A stretch of DNA of 64,000 nucleotides from Monodelphis domestica (taxonomy: Eukaryota > Chordata > Mammalia > Didelphimorphia > Didelphidae). The translations under genes were made by a program, and so were the position numbers. Location: assembly GCF_027887165.1 (NCBI RefSeq), contig NC_077235.1:5091378-5155377 (forward strand). The letters run 5' to 3'. The first letter of the stretch is position 1. Every line of letters begins with the position of its first letter. The notes beneath the pieces are model-generated. The model was not told the origin of the DNA, searched no databases, and was given only the letters and a program-made list of their open reading frames with translations. Below are positions 21,832 through 40,330 of the stretch, piece by piece.

Positions 21832-22903
21832 GACTTCCGGTCAAGATGGCAGTGTAGAAGCAGTGAAAGTTCAGACCTCGGAAACCCTTCCTTACCGATC
21901 GCAAACAGAGTGCTCCTAGGCCATCGAAATTCAAGCTGAACAACAGGATAGACCTGGGGAAACCACCTCCTGGACCTGGATCAAAAGGTACCACACCCCA
22001 AAAGCCAGAACCCTAGATTACTCGGATCTAAGGGGTAGACAGAAAGAAGGTCCCGGGACCCATCCCCCCCAACCCAGAGTGCTGAGCCCACGGCAGCAGC
22101 GGGAACCTCAGGGCTGTGAGGACTCACCTTGAAAGCAACCTGAGCCAGTCTCCGGGGCACCCAACACAGACGGCAGGGAAACATAGAGAGAAGGGGGAAG
22201 CCCGTAGCCCCCTGGCTGGGTCCTTCCATCTGAGTCTCAAGGGAGGTCCCAGCTTTAGGGCACCAGCTGAACCCAATCCCATCAGGAGCCTTCAGAGCTA
22301 CTGAAAGGACAGAAAACTCAGGGCTGGCAAAGGGGTTGCTCCAAAGAGCTTACCTTGAAAGTAACCCGGGTCAGTTTCTGGGCACTCAACACAGACTGTG
22401 GAAGAGGAGGTTGCTGCTTTTTTTTTCTTCCTTTTTTTGGCTCCGGGATCATTCGGCCCACACCACCTGAACCTAATCCCATCAGGAGCCCTCAGAGTCC
22501 AGGCAAGCCACAACCCCTCCCCCCTTAGAGAGCTGGGTCTTCTGAAAAAAACAGAAACCTAGAGGTGAAGTCAAGATGGCAGCTTAGAAGGAGCATAGAC
22601 CTGGCAGCCTGGCCAGAGCTTTAGAGATTCTCCATATCTGCTCCAGCTGTCCAGGAAGTTTAAAACTCAGAGTAAACCCAGCCCAACTAAGCAGAACTCA
22701 ATCCCATCAAAAGTTTCCAGAACACAGGGAAGCCCAGGCTCCCCATCCATCCTCATTGACTGCTGGACTTTAAGCCAATCAAAAGCCTCCAGAGGACAGG
22801 AAAGCTCAAACCCCCAACAACCCTCCCTCAGAGATTACACCAAGAGATCCTCTGTTAAAGCTCCAAGAGGGGAGACTGATAGAAGTCCCCAAAAAACAAA
22901 AAA
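21832..22903 (+). promoter_or_regulatory. L1 5' UTR / internal promoter with repeated modules
   Basis: The start motif 'tcaagatggcag' occurs at 21,840 and again at about 22,570. A module 'acctTGAAAG.AACC..G..CAGT.TC.GGGCAC.CAACACAGAC' followed by 'aatcccatcaggagcc.tcagag' occurs at 22,125-22,295 and 22,350-22,500. Weaker echoes ('aatcccatcaaaagtttcca', 'gccaatcaaaagcctccaga') lie at 22,690-22,800. This suggests a monomer-like or fused 5' region. Confidence 0.6.
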
Positions 22904-23902
22904 ATGAGAGGAACAAGAGCACAGACAAATACAGGGAGGAAAGAAGGGGTGAATTTGAACAAACAACAGAAACAGAAGAAAGAAACTACAATAGACAGCT
23001 ACTACTCACCAAATGGAACAGAGGGGGAGAGATCAGCAAACGATAAACCAGAAACCCCAGCGAATTGGATACAGGCTGTAGAAGAACTCAAAACACAACT
23101 AAGAGAGGCTGAAGACAATTGGGAAAAGAACTTAAAAATTAAGATAAGTCATCTGGAAACAGAGGCACTTGAACTAAAACAAGAAAATAGTGTCCTGAAA
23201 TCCAAAATCATCCATCTGGAAAATGAGGCAAAGGAGATGAAAGACGAGATAAAGAGGATGAAAGACAATCTTCAAAGAAACTCAAACCAGAAGGAAAAAG
23301 ACGACCAAAAAGCCAAAGATGAAATCCAATCTTTAAGAACCAGAGTAAAACAACTAGAATCAAGTGACCTCACAAGGCAGCAGGATACTATAAAACAAAA
23401 CAAAAAGAATGAAAACATTGAGGAAAATGTGAAGCATCTCATTCACAAAACAGACGATTTAGAAAATCGTTCAAGAAGAGACAATTTAAGAATAATTGGA
23501 CTACCAGAAGACCACGACAAAAGAAAAAGCCTGGACATAATACTAGAGGAAATTATCCAGGAAAACTGTCCCGAAATCCTAGAACAAGAGGGGAAAGTGG
23601 AGATTGAAAGAATCCACAGATCACCCCCTGTATTTAATCCCCAACTGACAACACCAAGAAATGTTATAGCCAAATTCAAAAACAATCAGATGAAAGAACA
23701 GGTATTACAAGCTGCCAAGAAGAAACCATTCAGATACCATGGAAACATGGTGAGGATAACACAGGATCTGTCTGCATCCACACTGAAGGACCGAAAGGCA
23801 TGGAATATGATATTCCGGAAAGCAAGGGAACTAGGCCTACAGCCAAGAATAAAATACCCATCAAAACTGACTATATTCTTACAGGGGAAAATGGTCATTT
23901 AA
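22904..23902 (+). CDS. L1 ORF1 protein (RNA-binding chaperone), 332 aa, intact
   Basis: ORF1p trimerises and coats L1 RNA in the retrotransposition particle. The N-terminus is basic. A coiled-coil rich in Lys/Glu with heptad Leu/Ile (about residues 60-155, e.g. LETEALELKQENSVLKSKI) follows. An RRM core begins at RRDNLRIIGLPE (about 191-202), and the C-terminal domain contains VRITQDLSASTLKDRKAW and ends ARELGLQPRIKYPSKLTIF. Length matches L1 ORF1 proteins. The start ATG follows the 5' UTR and the frame is uninterrupted. ORF2 begins about 820 bases downstream, an unusually long inter-ORF spacer compared with human L1. Whether it is expressed is unknown. Confidence 0.93.
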   Translation: MRGTRAQTNTGRKEGVNLNKQQKQKKETTIDSYYSPNGTEGERSANDKPETPANWIQAVEELKTQLREAEDNWEKNLKIKISHLETEALELKQENSVLKSKIIHLENEAKEMKDEIKRMKDNLQRNSNQKEKDDQKAKDEIQSLRTRVKQLESSDLTRQQDTIKQNKKNENIEENVKHLIHKTDDLENRSRRDNLRIIGLPEDHDKRKSLDIILEEIIQENCPEILEQEGKVEIERIHRSPPVFNPQLTTPRNVIAKFKNNQMKEQVLQAAKKKPFRYHGNMVRITQDLSASTLKDRKAWNMIFRKARELGLQPRIKYPSKLTIFLQGKMVI

Positions 23903-24721
23903 CACAACAGAAGAGTTCCAAGCATTCATAAATAAAAGACCAGACCTGAACAGAAAATTTGAAGTCCAACCACAGAACTCAAGAGAATCATCAAAAGGTA
24001 ATTAAAAAAGAGGGGAAAAACAACAACAACAAAAAAGTTTTTTTTTAAGAGACTCAATAAGTTAAAATGATATGTATCCCTATAAGAAAAGAGGTCATTG
24101 GCAACTCTTAAAAACTGTTGCTATCACCTAAGCAGCTAGAAGAACTACACTCAGAGGGAACAGTGACAAACTGTATAGGATGAAAGGACAAGACATAAAT
24201 AGGTATATAGATATATGCATGCATAAATACATATACATGTGTATGTATATATATATATATACATGACTAAAGCTAAAAAAGAAAAGAGGTTATGACTAAA
24301 AGAAATGGAAAAAGAAACAAATGGGGGTAAATTTATATGTCACAAAGAAGCTCATGGCGGGAGGGGGGAGAACATCGATACACTGGAAGGGTAAAGAGGT
24401 TGGAGATAGGAAATACTCAACTCTTACGTACTTTGAAACTGACCCAAAGAGGGAAGAACAATCCAATCCATTGGAGAAGAGAATAGATTTGCACCGTATA
24501 GGGGAGTAGAAGGGTAAAAAACAGACTGGTGGGGAGGGAAGCAGTACAAGGGAGGGAGAGGGTGGGGGGGAATTTTAAAAAGACTACAGGGGAAAATAAG
24601 GGAGGGAATAAGAAGGGAGGGGGGTAGAAAGGGAAATACAAGGGGGACTGATTTAAAGTAAATCACTGGACTAAAAGGTAGAGCTGAAGAAGAAAGGTTA
24701 GAATTAGGGAAGGATATCAAA
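23903..24721 (+). other. L1 inter-ORF region
   Basis: This long A/G-rich spacer separates ORF1 and ORF2. It includes a purine run (about 24,530-24,650) and a TA/TG microsatellite at about 24,230-24,262. In human L1 the spacer is tens of bases, so about 820 bp here is a lineage feature or an internal expansion. Confidence 0.7.
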
Positions 24722-27700
24722 ATGCCAGGGAGTCCACAAGTCACAGTCATAACATTGAACGTGAATGGGATGAACTCACCCATAAAACGTAGACAAATAG
24801 AAGAATGGATTAGAATCCAAAACCCTACCATATGTTGTCTCCAAGAAACACACATGAGGCGGGTAGACACCCACAAGGTCAGAATTAAAGGATGGAGTAA
24901 GACCTTCTGGGCCTCAACTGACAGAAAGAAGGCAGGAGTGGCAATCATGATATCTGATAAAGCCAAAGCAAAAATAGACCTGATCAAAAGGGATAGGGAA
25001 GGTAATTATATTTTGTTAAAAGGGACTTTAGATAATGAGGAAATATCACTAATCAACATATATGCACCAAATAATATAGCACCCAAATTCCTAATGGAGA
25101 AACTAGGAGAATTGAAGGAAGAAATAGACAGTAAAACCATATTAGTGGGAGACTTGAACCAACCATTATCAAATTTAGATAAATCAAATCAAAAAATAAA
25201 TAAGAAAGAGGTAAAAGAAGTGAATGAAATCTTAGAAAAATTAGAATTAATAGACATATGGAGAAAAATAAATAGGGATAAAAAGGAATACACCTTCTTC
25301 TCAGCACCACATGGCACATTCACAAAGATTGACCATACATTAGGTCACAGAAACATGGCACACAAATGCAGAAAAGCAGAAATAATAAATGCAGCTTTTT
25401 CAGACCACAAGGCAATAACAATAAACGATCAGTAATGGCACATGGAAAACCAAATCAAAAACTAATTGGAAACTAAACAATATGATACTCCAAAATCGTT
25501 TAGTTAGAGAAGAAATCACAGAAACAATTAATAATTTCATCGAGGAAAATGACAATGGCGAGACATCCTTTCAAACCTTTTGGGATGCATCAGAGGTAAA
25601 TTCATATCCCTGAGTGCATATATTAACAAACAAAGGAGAGCAGAGATCAATCAATTGGAAATGCAATTAAAAAAACTCGAAAGTGACCAAATTAAAACCC
25701 CCCAGCAGAAAACCAAACTAGAAATCCTAAAAATTAAGGGAGAAATTAATAAAATCGAAAGTGATAGAACTATTGATTTAATAAATAAGACAAGAAGCTG
25801 GTACTTTGAAAAAACAAACAAAATAGACAAAGTACTGGTCAGTCTAATTAAAAAAAGGAAGGAAGAAAAGCAAATTAATAGCATCAAAGATGAAAAGGGG
25901 AACATCACCTCTGATGAAGAGGAAATTAAGGCAATCATTAAAAATTACTTTGCCCAATTATATGGCAATAAATATACCAATTTAGGTGATATGGATGAAT
26001 ATATACAAAAATACAAACTGCCTAGACTAACAGAAGAAGAAATAGAATTCTTAAATAATCCCATATCAGAAAATGAAATCCAACAGGCCATCAAAGAACT
26101 CCCTAAGAAAAAATCCCCAGGGCTTGATGGATTCACCAGTGAATTCTATCAAACATTCAGAGAACAGTTAATCCCAATACTATACAAACTATTTGACATA
26201 ATAAGCAAAGAGGGAGTTCTACCAAACTCTTTTGATGACACAAACATGGTACTGATTCCAAAACCAGGCAGGTCAAAAACAGAGAAAGAAAACTATAGAC
26301 CAATCTCCCTAATGAATATAGATGCAAAAATCTTAAATAAGATACTAGCAAAAAGACTCCAGCAAGTGATCAGAAGGGTCATCCACCATAATCAAGTAGG
26401 ATTTATACCAGGGATGCAGGGCTGGTTCAATATTAGGAAAACCATCCACATAATTGACCACATCAACAAGCAAACCAACAAGAACCACATGATTATCTCA
26501 ATAGATGCAGAAAAAGCCTTTGATAAAATACAACACACATTCCTATTAAAAACACTAGGAAGCATAGGAATAGAAGAGTCATTCCTAAAAATAATAAACA
26601 GTATATATCTAAAACCATCAGCTAATATCATTTGCAATGGGGATAAACTAGATGCATTCCCAATAAGATCAGGAGTGAAACAAGGATGCCCATTATCACC
26701 TCTACTATTTGACACTGTACTAGAAACACTAGCAGTAGCAATTAGAGAAGAAAAAGAAATTGAAGGCATCAAAACAGGCAAGGAGGAGACCAAGTTATCA
26801 CTCTTTGCAGATGACATGATGATCTACTTAAAGAATCCTAGAGATTCAACCAAAAAGCTAATTGAAATAATCAACAACTTTAGCAAAGTTGCAGGATACA
26901 AAATAAACCCACATAAGTCATCAGCATTTCTATATATCTCCAACACAGCTCAGCAGCAAAACCTAGAAAGAGAAATCCCATTCAAAATCACCTTAGACAA
27001 AATAAAATACCTAGGAATCTACCTCCTGAGACAAACACAGGAACTATATGAATATAACTACAAAACACTTTCCACACAACTAAAACTAGACTTGAGCAAT
27101 TGGAAAAACATTAACTGCTCATGGGTAGGACGAGCCAATATAATAAAAATGACCATCCTACCCAAACTTATTTATCTATTTAGTGCCATACCCATGGAAC
27201 TCCCAAAAAATTTCTTTACTGAATTGGAAAAAACCATAACAAAGTTCATTTGGAAAAACAAAAGATCAAGGATATCCAGGGAAATAATGAAAAAAAAAAA
27301 CCACAAATGAGGGGGGCCTTGCAGTCCCAGACCTCAAACTATATTACAAAGCAGCAGTCATCAAAACAATTTGGTACTGGCTAAGAGACAGAAAGGAGGA
27401 TCAGTGGAATAGACTGGGGGCAAGTGACCTCAGCCAGACAGTATACGATAAACCCAAAGATCCCAGGTTTTGGGACAAAAATCCACTATTCGATAAAAAC
27501 TGCTGGGAAAATTGGAAGACAGTGTGGGAGAGATTAGGAATTTATCAACACCTGACACCCTACACCAAGATAAATTGAAAATGGGTGAAAGACTTAAACA
27601 TAAAGAAGGAAACCATAAGTAAATTGGGTAAACACAGAATAGTATACATGTCAGACCTTTGGGAGGGGAAAGACTTTAAAACCAAGCAAGACATAGAAAG

Positions 27701-28520
27701 AATCACAAAATGTAAAATAAATAATTTCGACTACATCAAATTAAAAGGCTTTTGTACAAACAAAACCAATGTAACTAAAATCAGAAGGAAAACAACAAAT
27801 TGGGAAAAAATCTTCATAAAAACCTCTGACAAAAGTTTAATTAGTCAAATTTATAAAGAGCTAAATCAATTGTACAAAAAATCAAGCCATTCCCCAATTG
27901 ATAAATGGGCAAGGGACATGGATAGGCAGTTTTCAGATAAAGAAATCAAAACTATTAATAAGCACATGAAGAAGTGTTCTACATCTCTTATAATCAGAGA
28001 GATGCAAATCAAAACAACTCTGAGGTATCACCTCACACCTAGCAGATTGGCTAACATGACAGTTATGGAAAGTAATGAATGCTGGAGGGGATGTGGCAAA
28101 GTAGGGACATTAATGCATTTCTGGTGGAGTTGTGAACTGATCCAGCCATTCTGGAGGGCAATTTGGAACTATTCCCAAAGGGCAATAAAAGACTGTCTGC
28201 CCTTTGACCCAGCCATAGCACTGCTGGGTCTGTACCCCAAAGAGATAAAGGACAAAAAGACTTGTACAAAAATATTCATAGCTGCGCTCTTTGTGGTGGC
28301 CAAAAATTGGAAAACGAGGGGATGCCCGTCAATTGGGGAATGGCTGAACAAATTGTGGTATATGTTGGTGATGGAATATTATTGTGCAAAAAGGAATAAT
28401 AAAGTGGAGGAATTCCATGGAGACTGGAACGACCTCCAGGAAGTGATGCAGAGCGAAAGGGGCAGAAGCAGGAAAACATTGTACATAGAGACTGATACAC
28501 TGTGGTATAATCGAACATAA
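24722..28520 (+). pseudogene. L1 ORF2 (endonuclease / reverse transcriptase), broken by frameshifts
   Basis: ORF2p nicks target DNA and reverse-transcribes L1 RNA. The endonuclease frame (24722-25435) retains N15, E42 in QETH, D144 and N146 in GDLN, and the SDH triad at 227-229. It ends at a premature stop (25433-25435). A second shift near 25,580 restores the frame that runs to 27,310 with RT motifs [23 protein letters not shown] and FADD (26814-26825). A third break lies in an A-run at 27,290-27,300, then the C-terminal part runs to 28,520 with a Cys-containing WRGCGKVGTLMHFWWSC segment. Together about 1,265 codons, normal for L1. With three breaks it cannot make full ORF2p. Confidence 0.92.
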
Positions 28521-28868
28521 TGGACTTCTCTATTAGTGGCAGTGTAATGTCCCTGAACAATCTGCAGGGATCTAGGAGAAAAAACACTATCCATAAGCAG
28601 AGGACAAACTGTGGGAGTAGAAACACTGAGGAAAAGCAACTGCCTGAGTACAGTGGCTGAGGGGACATGACAGAGGAGATACTCTAAATGAACACTCTAA
28701 TGCAAATATTAACAACATGGCAATGGGTTCGAATCAAGAACACATGTGATACCCAGTGGAATCACGCGTCGGCTACAGGGGGTGGGAGGGAGGAAAAGAA
28801 AATGATCTTTGTCTTTAATGAGTAATGTATGGTAATGATCAAATAAAATACTATAAAATTAAAAAAAA
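28521..28868 (+). other. L1 3' UTR with its own polyadenylation signal
   Basis: The sequence follows the ORF2 stop, is purine-rich near 28,770-28,800 ('ggtgggagggaggaaaagaa') and has AATAAA at 28842-28847 and a short A-run at 28859-28868. The short, impure A-run fits a bypassed internal site. Confidence 0.75.
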
Positions 28869-29710
28869 AGAAAGTGATTTGCACCCAAAAGCAATGGAGA
28901 AATATATGATAGATGTGAGCATCCTATGTATGACACATGGCAAGAAAGGAACATAAAAATACCAGAAATAAAAGATGTCATGTGTGAAATATATGAACAA
29001 AAAAGAAGATGGACTGCTTATGTGACAAGGGCAAGGGATTACAGGCAGAAAGATCAAGTTCTACATTGATACTCTTTCAATGTCAGGAATGAGGCAGTTC
29101 TTCAGTATATTAGGTGGACTCCCTGTAGTGAACTTCTGTACAAGAATCACTTGGAATGAGCAGGCATGGATTGGTTACAATTTGCCTTGTTGAAGGAAAT
29201 AGGAAATTTAACATGATCATAGGCCTATCTGCACTTTTAATATTAAAAGGTATTAGTTTATAAAAAATTGAGAAATCTGTCAATAGACAAAAAATAACTG
29301 TGAGCATTAAATTATCTTCAATAGGAAATTTTAAAAATAAAATCAAGAAAGGGCAGTTAGGTGGGTCAATGTATCCATTGAGAGTTGGAGACTGGAGGTA
29401 GGAGGTACTGGGTTCAACTCTGGTCTCGGACATTCCCTGCATGTGTAACTGTGGGCAAGCCACTTAACTCCTATTGCTTAGCCTTCATTGTTCTTTTGCT
29501 TTAGAACAATACATAGTATTGATTCTTAGATGGAAGGTAAGAGTTTAAAAAAATAAAATCAAGATATGACTAATAGATTGTTTTCATTTATGTATCTGAA
29601 TGCTACATTAGATCATGAGTTAAATTGTGTGATATGGATTTGATTAGTCTTTTTATGGATAATATAAAAATACAATAAAAGTTATGTATATGACCCAAGG
29701 ATAAAAAAAA
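28869..29710 (+). other. Apparent 3'-transduced segment: RTE-like fragment plus Mar1 SINE
   Basis: The first part encodes, with breaks, IKDVMCEIYEQKRRWTAYVT, resembling the C-terminal region of RTE/BovB elements. A Mar1 SINE lies at about 29,345-29,545. The segment ends with AATAAA (29674-29679) and an A-tail (29702-29710) at the target duplication. Likely this is flank from the source locus carried along by L1 read-through. Confidence 0.7.
29330..29563 (+). repeat. Mar1-type SINE within the transduced segment
   Basis: The + copy runs from 'gggcagttaggtgggtcaat' to 'gatggaaggtaagagtttaa'. The flanks aaaataaaatcaaga occur on both sides (about 29335-29349 and 29552-29566, exact offset uncertain), so it inserted separately, either at the source locus or later. 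Confidence 0.82.
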
Positions 29711-36425
<6,715 letters not shown>

Positions 36426-36529
36426 TTTTCAAAGCTCAAAGAAGTTTTTTTGGTGCCTTGAAAATTGACAAAATCATAAGTATGGAAACTGCTGAATGAG
36501 CTTAGGTGGTCTGTAATGAGAAGTTTTAT

Positions 36530-36765
36530 TTGATTCACTAAGTGTGTATTAACCACCTACTGTGTGCCAGGCCCCTATAAATTGCCAGATGAAGAAAGAC
36601 AAAAGCACCACAGCTATTTTCCCAGTTTCACCACAAGCTTGAAAAGTAGGTATTGCACATATCACTATAATCATTTTGCACATGAGAAAACTGAGTCTTA
36701 TGGAAATGAAGTGACTCTCCAAAGTCATACTACCAGTAAGTGTCAGAAGGGGGATTTGGCTTCCG
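36530..36765 (-). repeat. MIR-like SINE
   Basis: Reversed order of blocks: 'cacctactgtgtgccaggc', 'cacatgagaaaactgag' and 'aagtcatactaccagtaagt'. Diverged, no visible target duplication. Confidence 0.6.
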
Positions 36766-36989
36766 TGTTTCCTCTTGTTTGCCAAGAGGGAGGGAGAGTG
36801 GGATGAGAGTTCATCCAAATGATAATCATTGGGAGATAGGAGCCATGCTGTGGGGTGGGGAGGAGCTGACTTGGGGGTGCAATGCACTCCTAAGAATAGA
36901 CTGTATACATTGGGATGAATGTGGGTTTGTACTCTAGGTGGCTAGTCTGCCTTAGTTATATCTCTGTTTAGCTCTCAAACACTAGATTA

Positions 36990-38640
36990 TTATGCTCATT
37001 AACTATTGTTTACTGTTTACCTGATCTCTTCCACTGGTCCACCATTCTGGCTCTTAGCCAGTCCTAGATTATTCTGATGATTACCTCTTTGTAGTATAGT
37101 TTAAGATCAGGTACTGCTACACCGACTTCCTTCACATTTTAAAAAATCTGATTCCCTTGATATTCTTGACCTTTTGTTCTTCTAGATCAATTTTGTTATT
37201 TTTTTCTAGCTCTATAAAATTCTTGTTAGTAGCTTGATTGGCATGGGACCCAATCAGTAAATGAACTTAGAATTGTCATTTTTATTGTATTGGTTCAGCC
37301 TACCCATGAGCAATTAATAGTCCTTCAGTTGTTTAGATCTGTCTGTCTTTTGTGATTGTGTACATATAAAGTTCCTGGGTTTGTGTCTTTGCAGGTAGAC
37401 TCTCAAGTATTGTATATCGCCTACAGTTTTATAAAATGGAATTTCTCTTTTTGTTGGTAATTTATAGAAATGTTGAAGATTTATGTGGGTTTATTTTATA
37501 TCCTGCAACTTTCTAAAGTTGTTAAATGTTTTAACTGGTCTTTAAGCTGAGCCTAGGGTTCTTTAAGTAAACTATCATATCATCTGCAAAGAGTAATAGT
37601 TCAATAATAATGATGATCATTGCCTCTTTTGATTCCTTCAATTTCTTGTTCTTGTCTTATTGCTATAGCTAGCATTTCTAGTATAATTTTGAATGGGAAT
37701 GGTGTTAATGAACTTCCTTGTTTCACTGCTGATCTTTTGGGGAAGGTTTCAAGTTGATCTCCATTACAGATAATGATTGCTCTTGGTTTAAAATGGATAC
37801 TACTTGTCATTTTAAGAAAAGCTCCATTTGTTTCTATTCTCTTTTGAGTTTTTTAATTGGAATGGGTACTGTGTTATGAAAACCCTTTTCTGCCTCTACT
37901 GAGATAATCATATGATTTTTTGTTGGGTTTGTTTACTGATATGGTCAGTTTTTCTGAGAGTTTTCCTAATATTGAACCAGCCCTGCCATTCCTGATATAA
38001 ATGCCACCTCGTTACTGTGGCATGGCCTTTGTGATATGTTCCTTTAATTTCTTTGCTAGTATTTTATTTAAAAGTTGTGCATCGATATTCAGTAGGGAGA
38101 TTAATCTATAGCTTGTTTTTGCTCTTTGTAGTTTGGAACTCAAAACCACATTAGTGTCATAGAAGGAGTTTGGTGCGATTCCTTCTTTATCTGTCTTTGA
38201 AATAATTTATGTAATATTGCAATGAATTGTTCTTTGCATGTTTGGAAGAATTCACTTGTACCTCCCATCTGGTCCTGGGGATTTTTCCCTAGGAGGCTCA
38301 TTGATGGCTTGTACAATGTCTTTTTTTCCAAGAAGGGGGTATTTAAGTGTTCTATTTTCTTTTCTCTTCATCTGGACAGTTTATTTTTTTGTAAATATCG
38401 ATGAATGTCACTTAGATTGCCAGTTTTCCTGGCATATGATTGAGGAACACAATCTTTTTTCTATTCTCTAGGATTTTCTTCTTTTAAATTAATTAATTTA
38501 GAATATTTTTTATGGTCACATGATTCATGATTTTTCCTACCTCTCTTCCCTCCCTCCTCCCAGAACTGATAAGAAATTCCACCAGGTTATATACATGTAT
38601 CATGATGCTTTCTGATTTTGATTCCGGTCATTGGTTTTCT
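36990..38640 (-). repeat. Second old L1 fragment (ORF2 RT region and 3' UTR piece)
   Basis: Reverse-strand frames 37601-37810 (IICNGDQLETFPKRSAVKQG) and 38140-38331 (SEFFQTCKEQFIAILHKLF) are diverged forms of the RT-region sequences in the younger L1. A separate 3' UTR-type piece ('ggtcacatgattcatgattt') lies at about 38,500-38,640. It is more decayed than the element at 29,711-36,425, hence older. Confidence 0.8.
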
Positions 38641-38707
38641 GCTTTCTTTTTGAAAATCAAATTAACCAGTGGTGATTTTCTTGTTTACAATTAACTTCTA
38701 TGTGTTT

Positions 38708-39230
38708 TGCTGTCTCCTTTTGGGGAAGGGTTCCAATTCCCTGTACTGGAGTCAGACATCCCATGGACCTGAACTATCTGGAGAGAAGACCAGTCTGAGT
38801 TATTATGTGGAAGAGAACAGGCAGCAGCACACTTTATTAGTACGCTCCAGTCAGGTGTACACCTTAACTTGCTCCATGGGTCAAAGAAAGGTTGGCCACG
38901 GACCGACCTTAGTTCCTTGACCTTATGAAATCTTCTCTGTCTGTGCCCATTAGGGCCTTTCTCCCAGTGGCTTTGGGTTTAGATCTTTCATTTCACAGTG
39001 TTTGACTTCATGTAACTTTGGGTGCTGTCATTCTCCTGTCCTTAATACCCCTCCTAGCCATAGAGCTTGTGGTCTGGCAGCTCTAGCTTTCTAGGGGAAG
39101 CTTAGGGGGGCAGACACACATGCTAGAACATCCACATATGGAAGCAAGGGATTCTGACAAGTGGGGATCATGCATGTTTTTCTTCTCTTGTGACCATGTG
39201 ACTAGGGTGGGGCTGGGGTGGAGGGTCACA
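38708..39230 (-). mobile_element. LTR-like segment, tentative
   Basis: On the reverse strand the stretch starts TGTGACCC, contains a TATTAAG-like box, then AATAAAG (about 38,835-38,841) followed by T/C-rich sequence, and ends ...GACAGCA. Order and spacing resemble U3-R-U5 of a retroviral LTR. There is no matching target duplication and no internal region, so this is weak. Confidence 0.3.
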
Positions 39231-39917
39231 CGCGAGAATTAGAATCCCTTTAGTGGAATCAGCAGGTGGTTCTTTCAGTAGTAATGTGCCTGAATGAAAA
39301 GATCCTTTCCATCAGACTTCATGAGCATCTGCCACTGTATATTAGAGTCAGCTGGGCCAGGTAGTCCTGGCACGTGGGTAGCTTTTTCTTTTTGCTTGTT
39401 TGCTTAGAGAGTTGAGGTTTTACACAAGGAAGACCTTGATAAGAAGGTGCTGTACTACCCATGTGTGATCTCCCTCCTCTGGGTGCTACAGTTTGGAAAG
39501 CCAGAGGACAACCTGAAGGTTGAGTGGGACAAGCATAATATAGAGGAAGGTACCTGGTTGGCACGATGGGTAGCTTCTCTGTGGCCAACCCAGAATGGTG
39601 CAGGATGAGAGGGTGTATGAAGCTACCCCAGGCTTGAGGTCCCAGAGCCTCTGGAATGCTGAAATCTAAGGGAACTCTGCCAGTGACAGTGTACAAGGGG
39701 TCAGTTTTCATCCCCTTTGGGGGTGGAGAGCCCACAAGTGCCTAACCAGGAAATACATTGTAAACCTGATTGCTGTGGAGTTGTTGGGGGAGAATCACCC
39801 TTGAATCAGATCTTGTTTGGACTTCTTGCTGTCTTGTGAAGAAATACAGCAGTACACATTAGGACCTACTGAAAACTGCTTTTGGGGCTCCCAGTTTAAT
39901 CCAGGGATGGAAAGGCA

Positions 39918-39920
<3 letters not shown>
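39231..39920. other. Intergenic, nothing recognised
   Basis: A 138-codon - strand frame (39319-39735) is Pro/Leu-rich with no recognisable domain and no splice context. I treat it as chance. Confidence 0.5.
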
Positions 39921-39966
<46 letters not shown>

Positions 39967-39995
39967 CGCGCGCATGGGCGCGTGTGCGCGCACAC
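39921..39995 (+). repeat. (TG)19 followed by alternating CG/TG tract
   Basis: Nineteen TG units (39921-39958) pass directly into CG repeats and then 'gggcgcgtgtgcgcgcacac'. This is about 75 bases of almost perfect alternating purine-pyrimidine, the composition that favours Z-DNA. Confidence 0.95.
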
Positions 39996-40324
39996 CTCCT
40001 AGAGCCACAAGCTCTGACTGGGTCAGTACAATAGGGCATGTATTGTGGTGGCCCAATAAAGGGGGATAAATTTCTATGACGGGGCCTATTAGGTTTCCCA
40101 ACATCACAGTGATACAGCTTTATGGCCATAGAGTTCCCTTCCTCCTGGAGTCTCAGAGAACTTTATGAATGCTAATGAAATCTCCCAACACTTGAAATCC
40201 AGGACTTTGTGGCTAATGGGGGAAAATGAATTTTGGAAGAGTATTCACCAAGCTCCTTTCCAAGTGTTTCCCTGCTAATTCCCACTGAAGGCACAGTATC
40301 ACATCCATTACCATTCAGAATTGT

Positions 40325-40330
40325 TTATTA
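40325..40330 (-). promoter_or_regulatory. TRPC5: Candidate TRPC5 distal polyadenylation signal (AATAAA)
   Basis: The reverse strand reads TTGGTAATAAACAATTCTG followed within 40 bases by G/T-rich 'ggatgtgatactgtgcc', the expected layout. It marks the edge between repeat-dense spacer and a repeat-poor stretch leading to the TRPC5 stop 8.3 kb away. Another AATAAA on this strand lies at 47688-47693, about 930 bases after the stop. Confidence 0.35.

Larger units (their letters stand above)
21832..29710 (+). mobile_element. Younger full-length L1 with apparent 3' transduction
   Basis: The unit starts gacttccggtcaagatggc at 21832 and ends in an A-run at 29710. It is flanked by gtaatgattga (21821-21831 and 29712-29722; extended by A's on the left). 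Order: 5' UTR 21832-22903, ORF1 22904-23902, spacer, broken ORF2 24722-28520, 3' UTR with AATAAA (28842-28847) and a short A-run at about 28859-28868. Then follow about 840 bp of non-L1 sequence ending with AATAAA (29674-29679) 23 bases before a second A-tail. One duplication enclosing L1 plus the extra segment is the signature of read-through 3' transduction. It interrupts the older L1. Confidence 0.85.

Noticed and set aside
22904..28520. A still-mobile L1
   Set aside because: ORF1 is intact but ORF2 has at least three frame breaks (25,433, about 25,580, 27,290-27,300).
39319..39735. 138-codon - strand frame as a novel gene
   Set aside because: No domain, no splice or promoter context, and adjacent to a doubtful LTR-like segment; length is within chance for this base composition.
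39921..40002. CRISPR-like or coding meaning of the TG/CG array
   Set aside because: It is a simple alternating dinucleotide repeat with no spacers and no unit longer than 2 bp.
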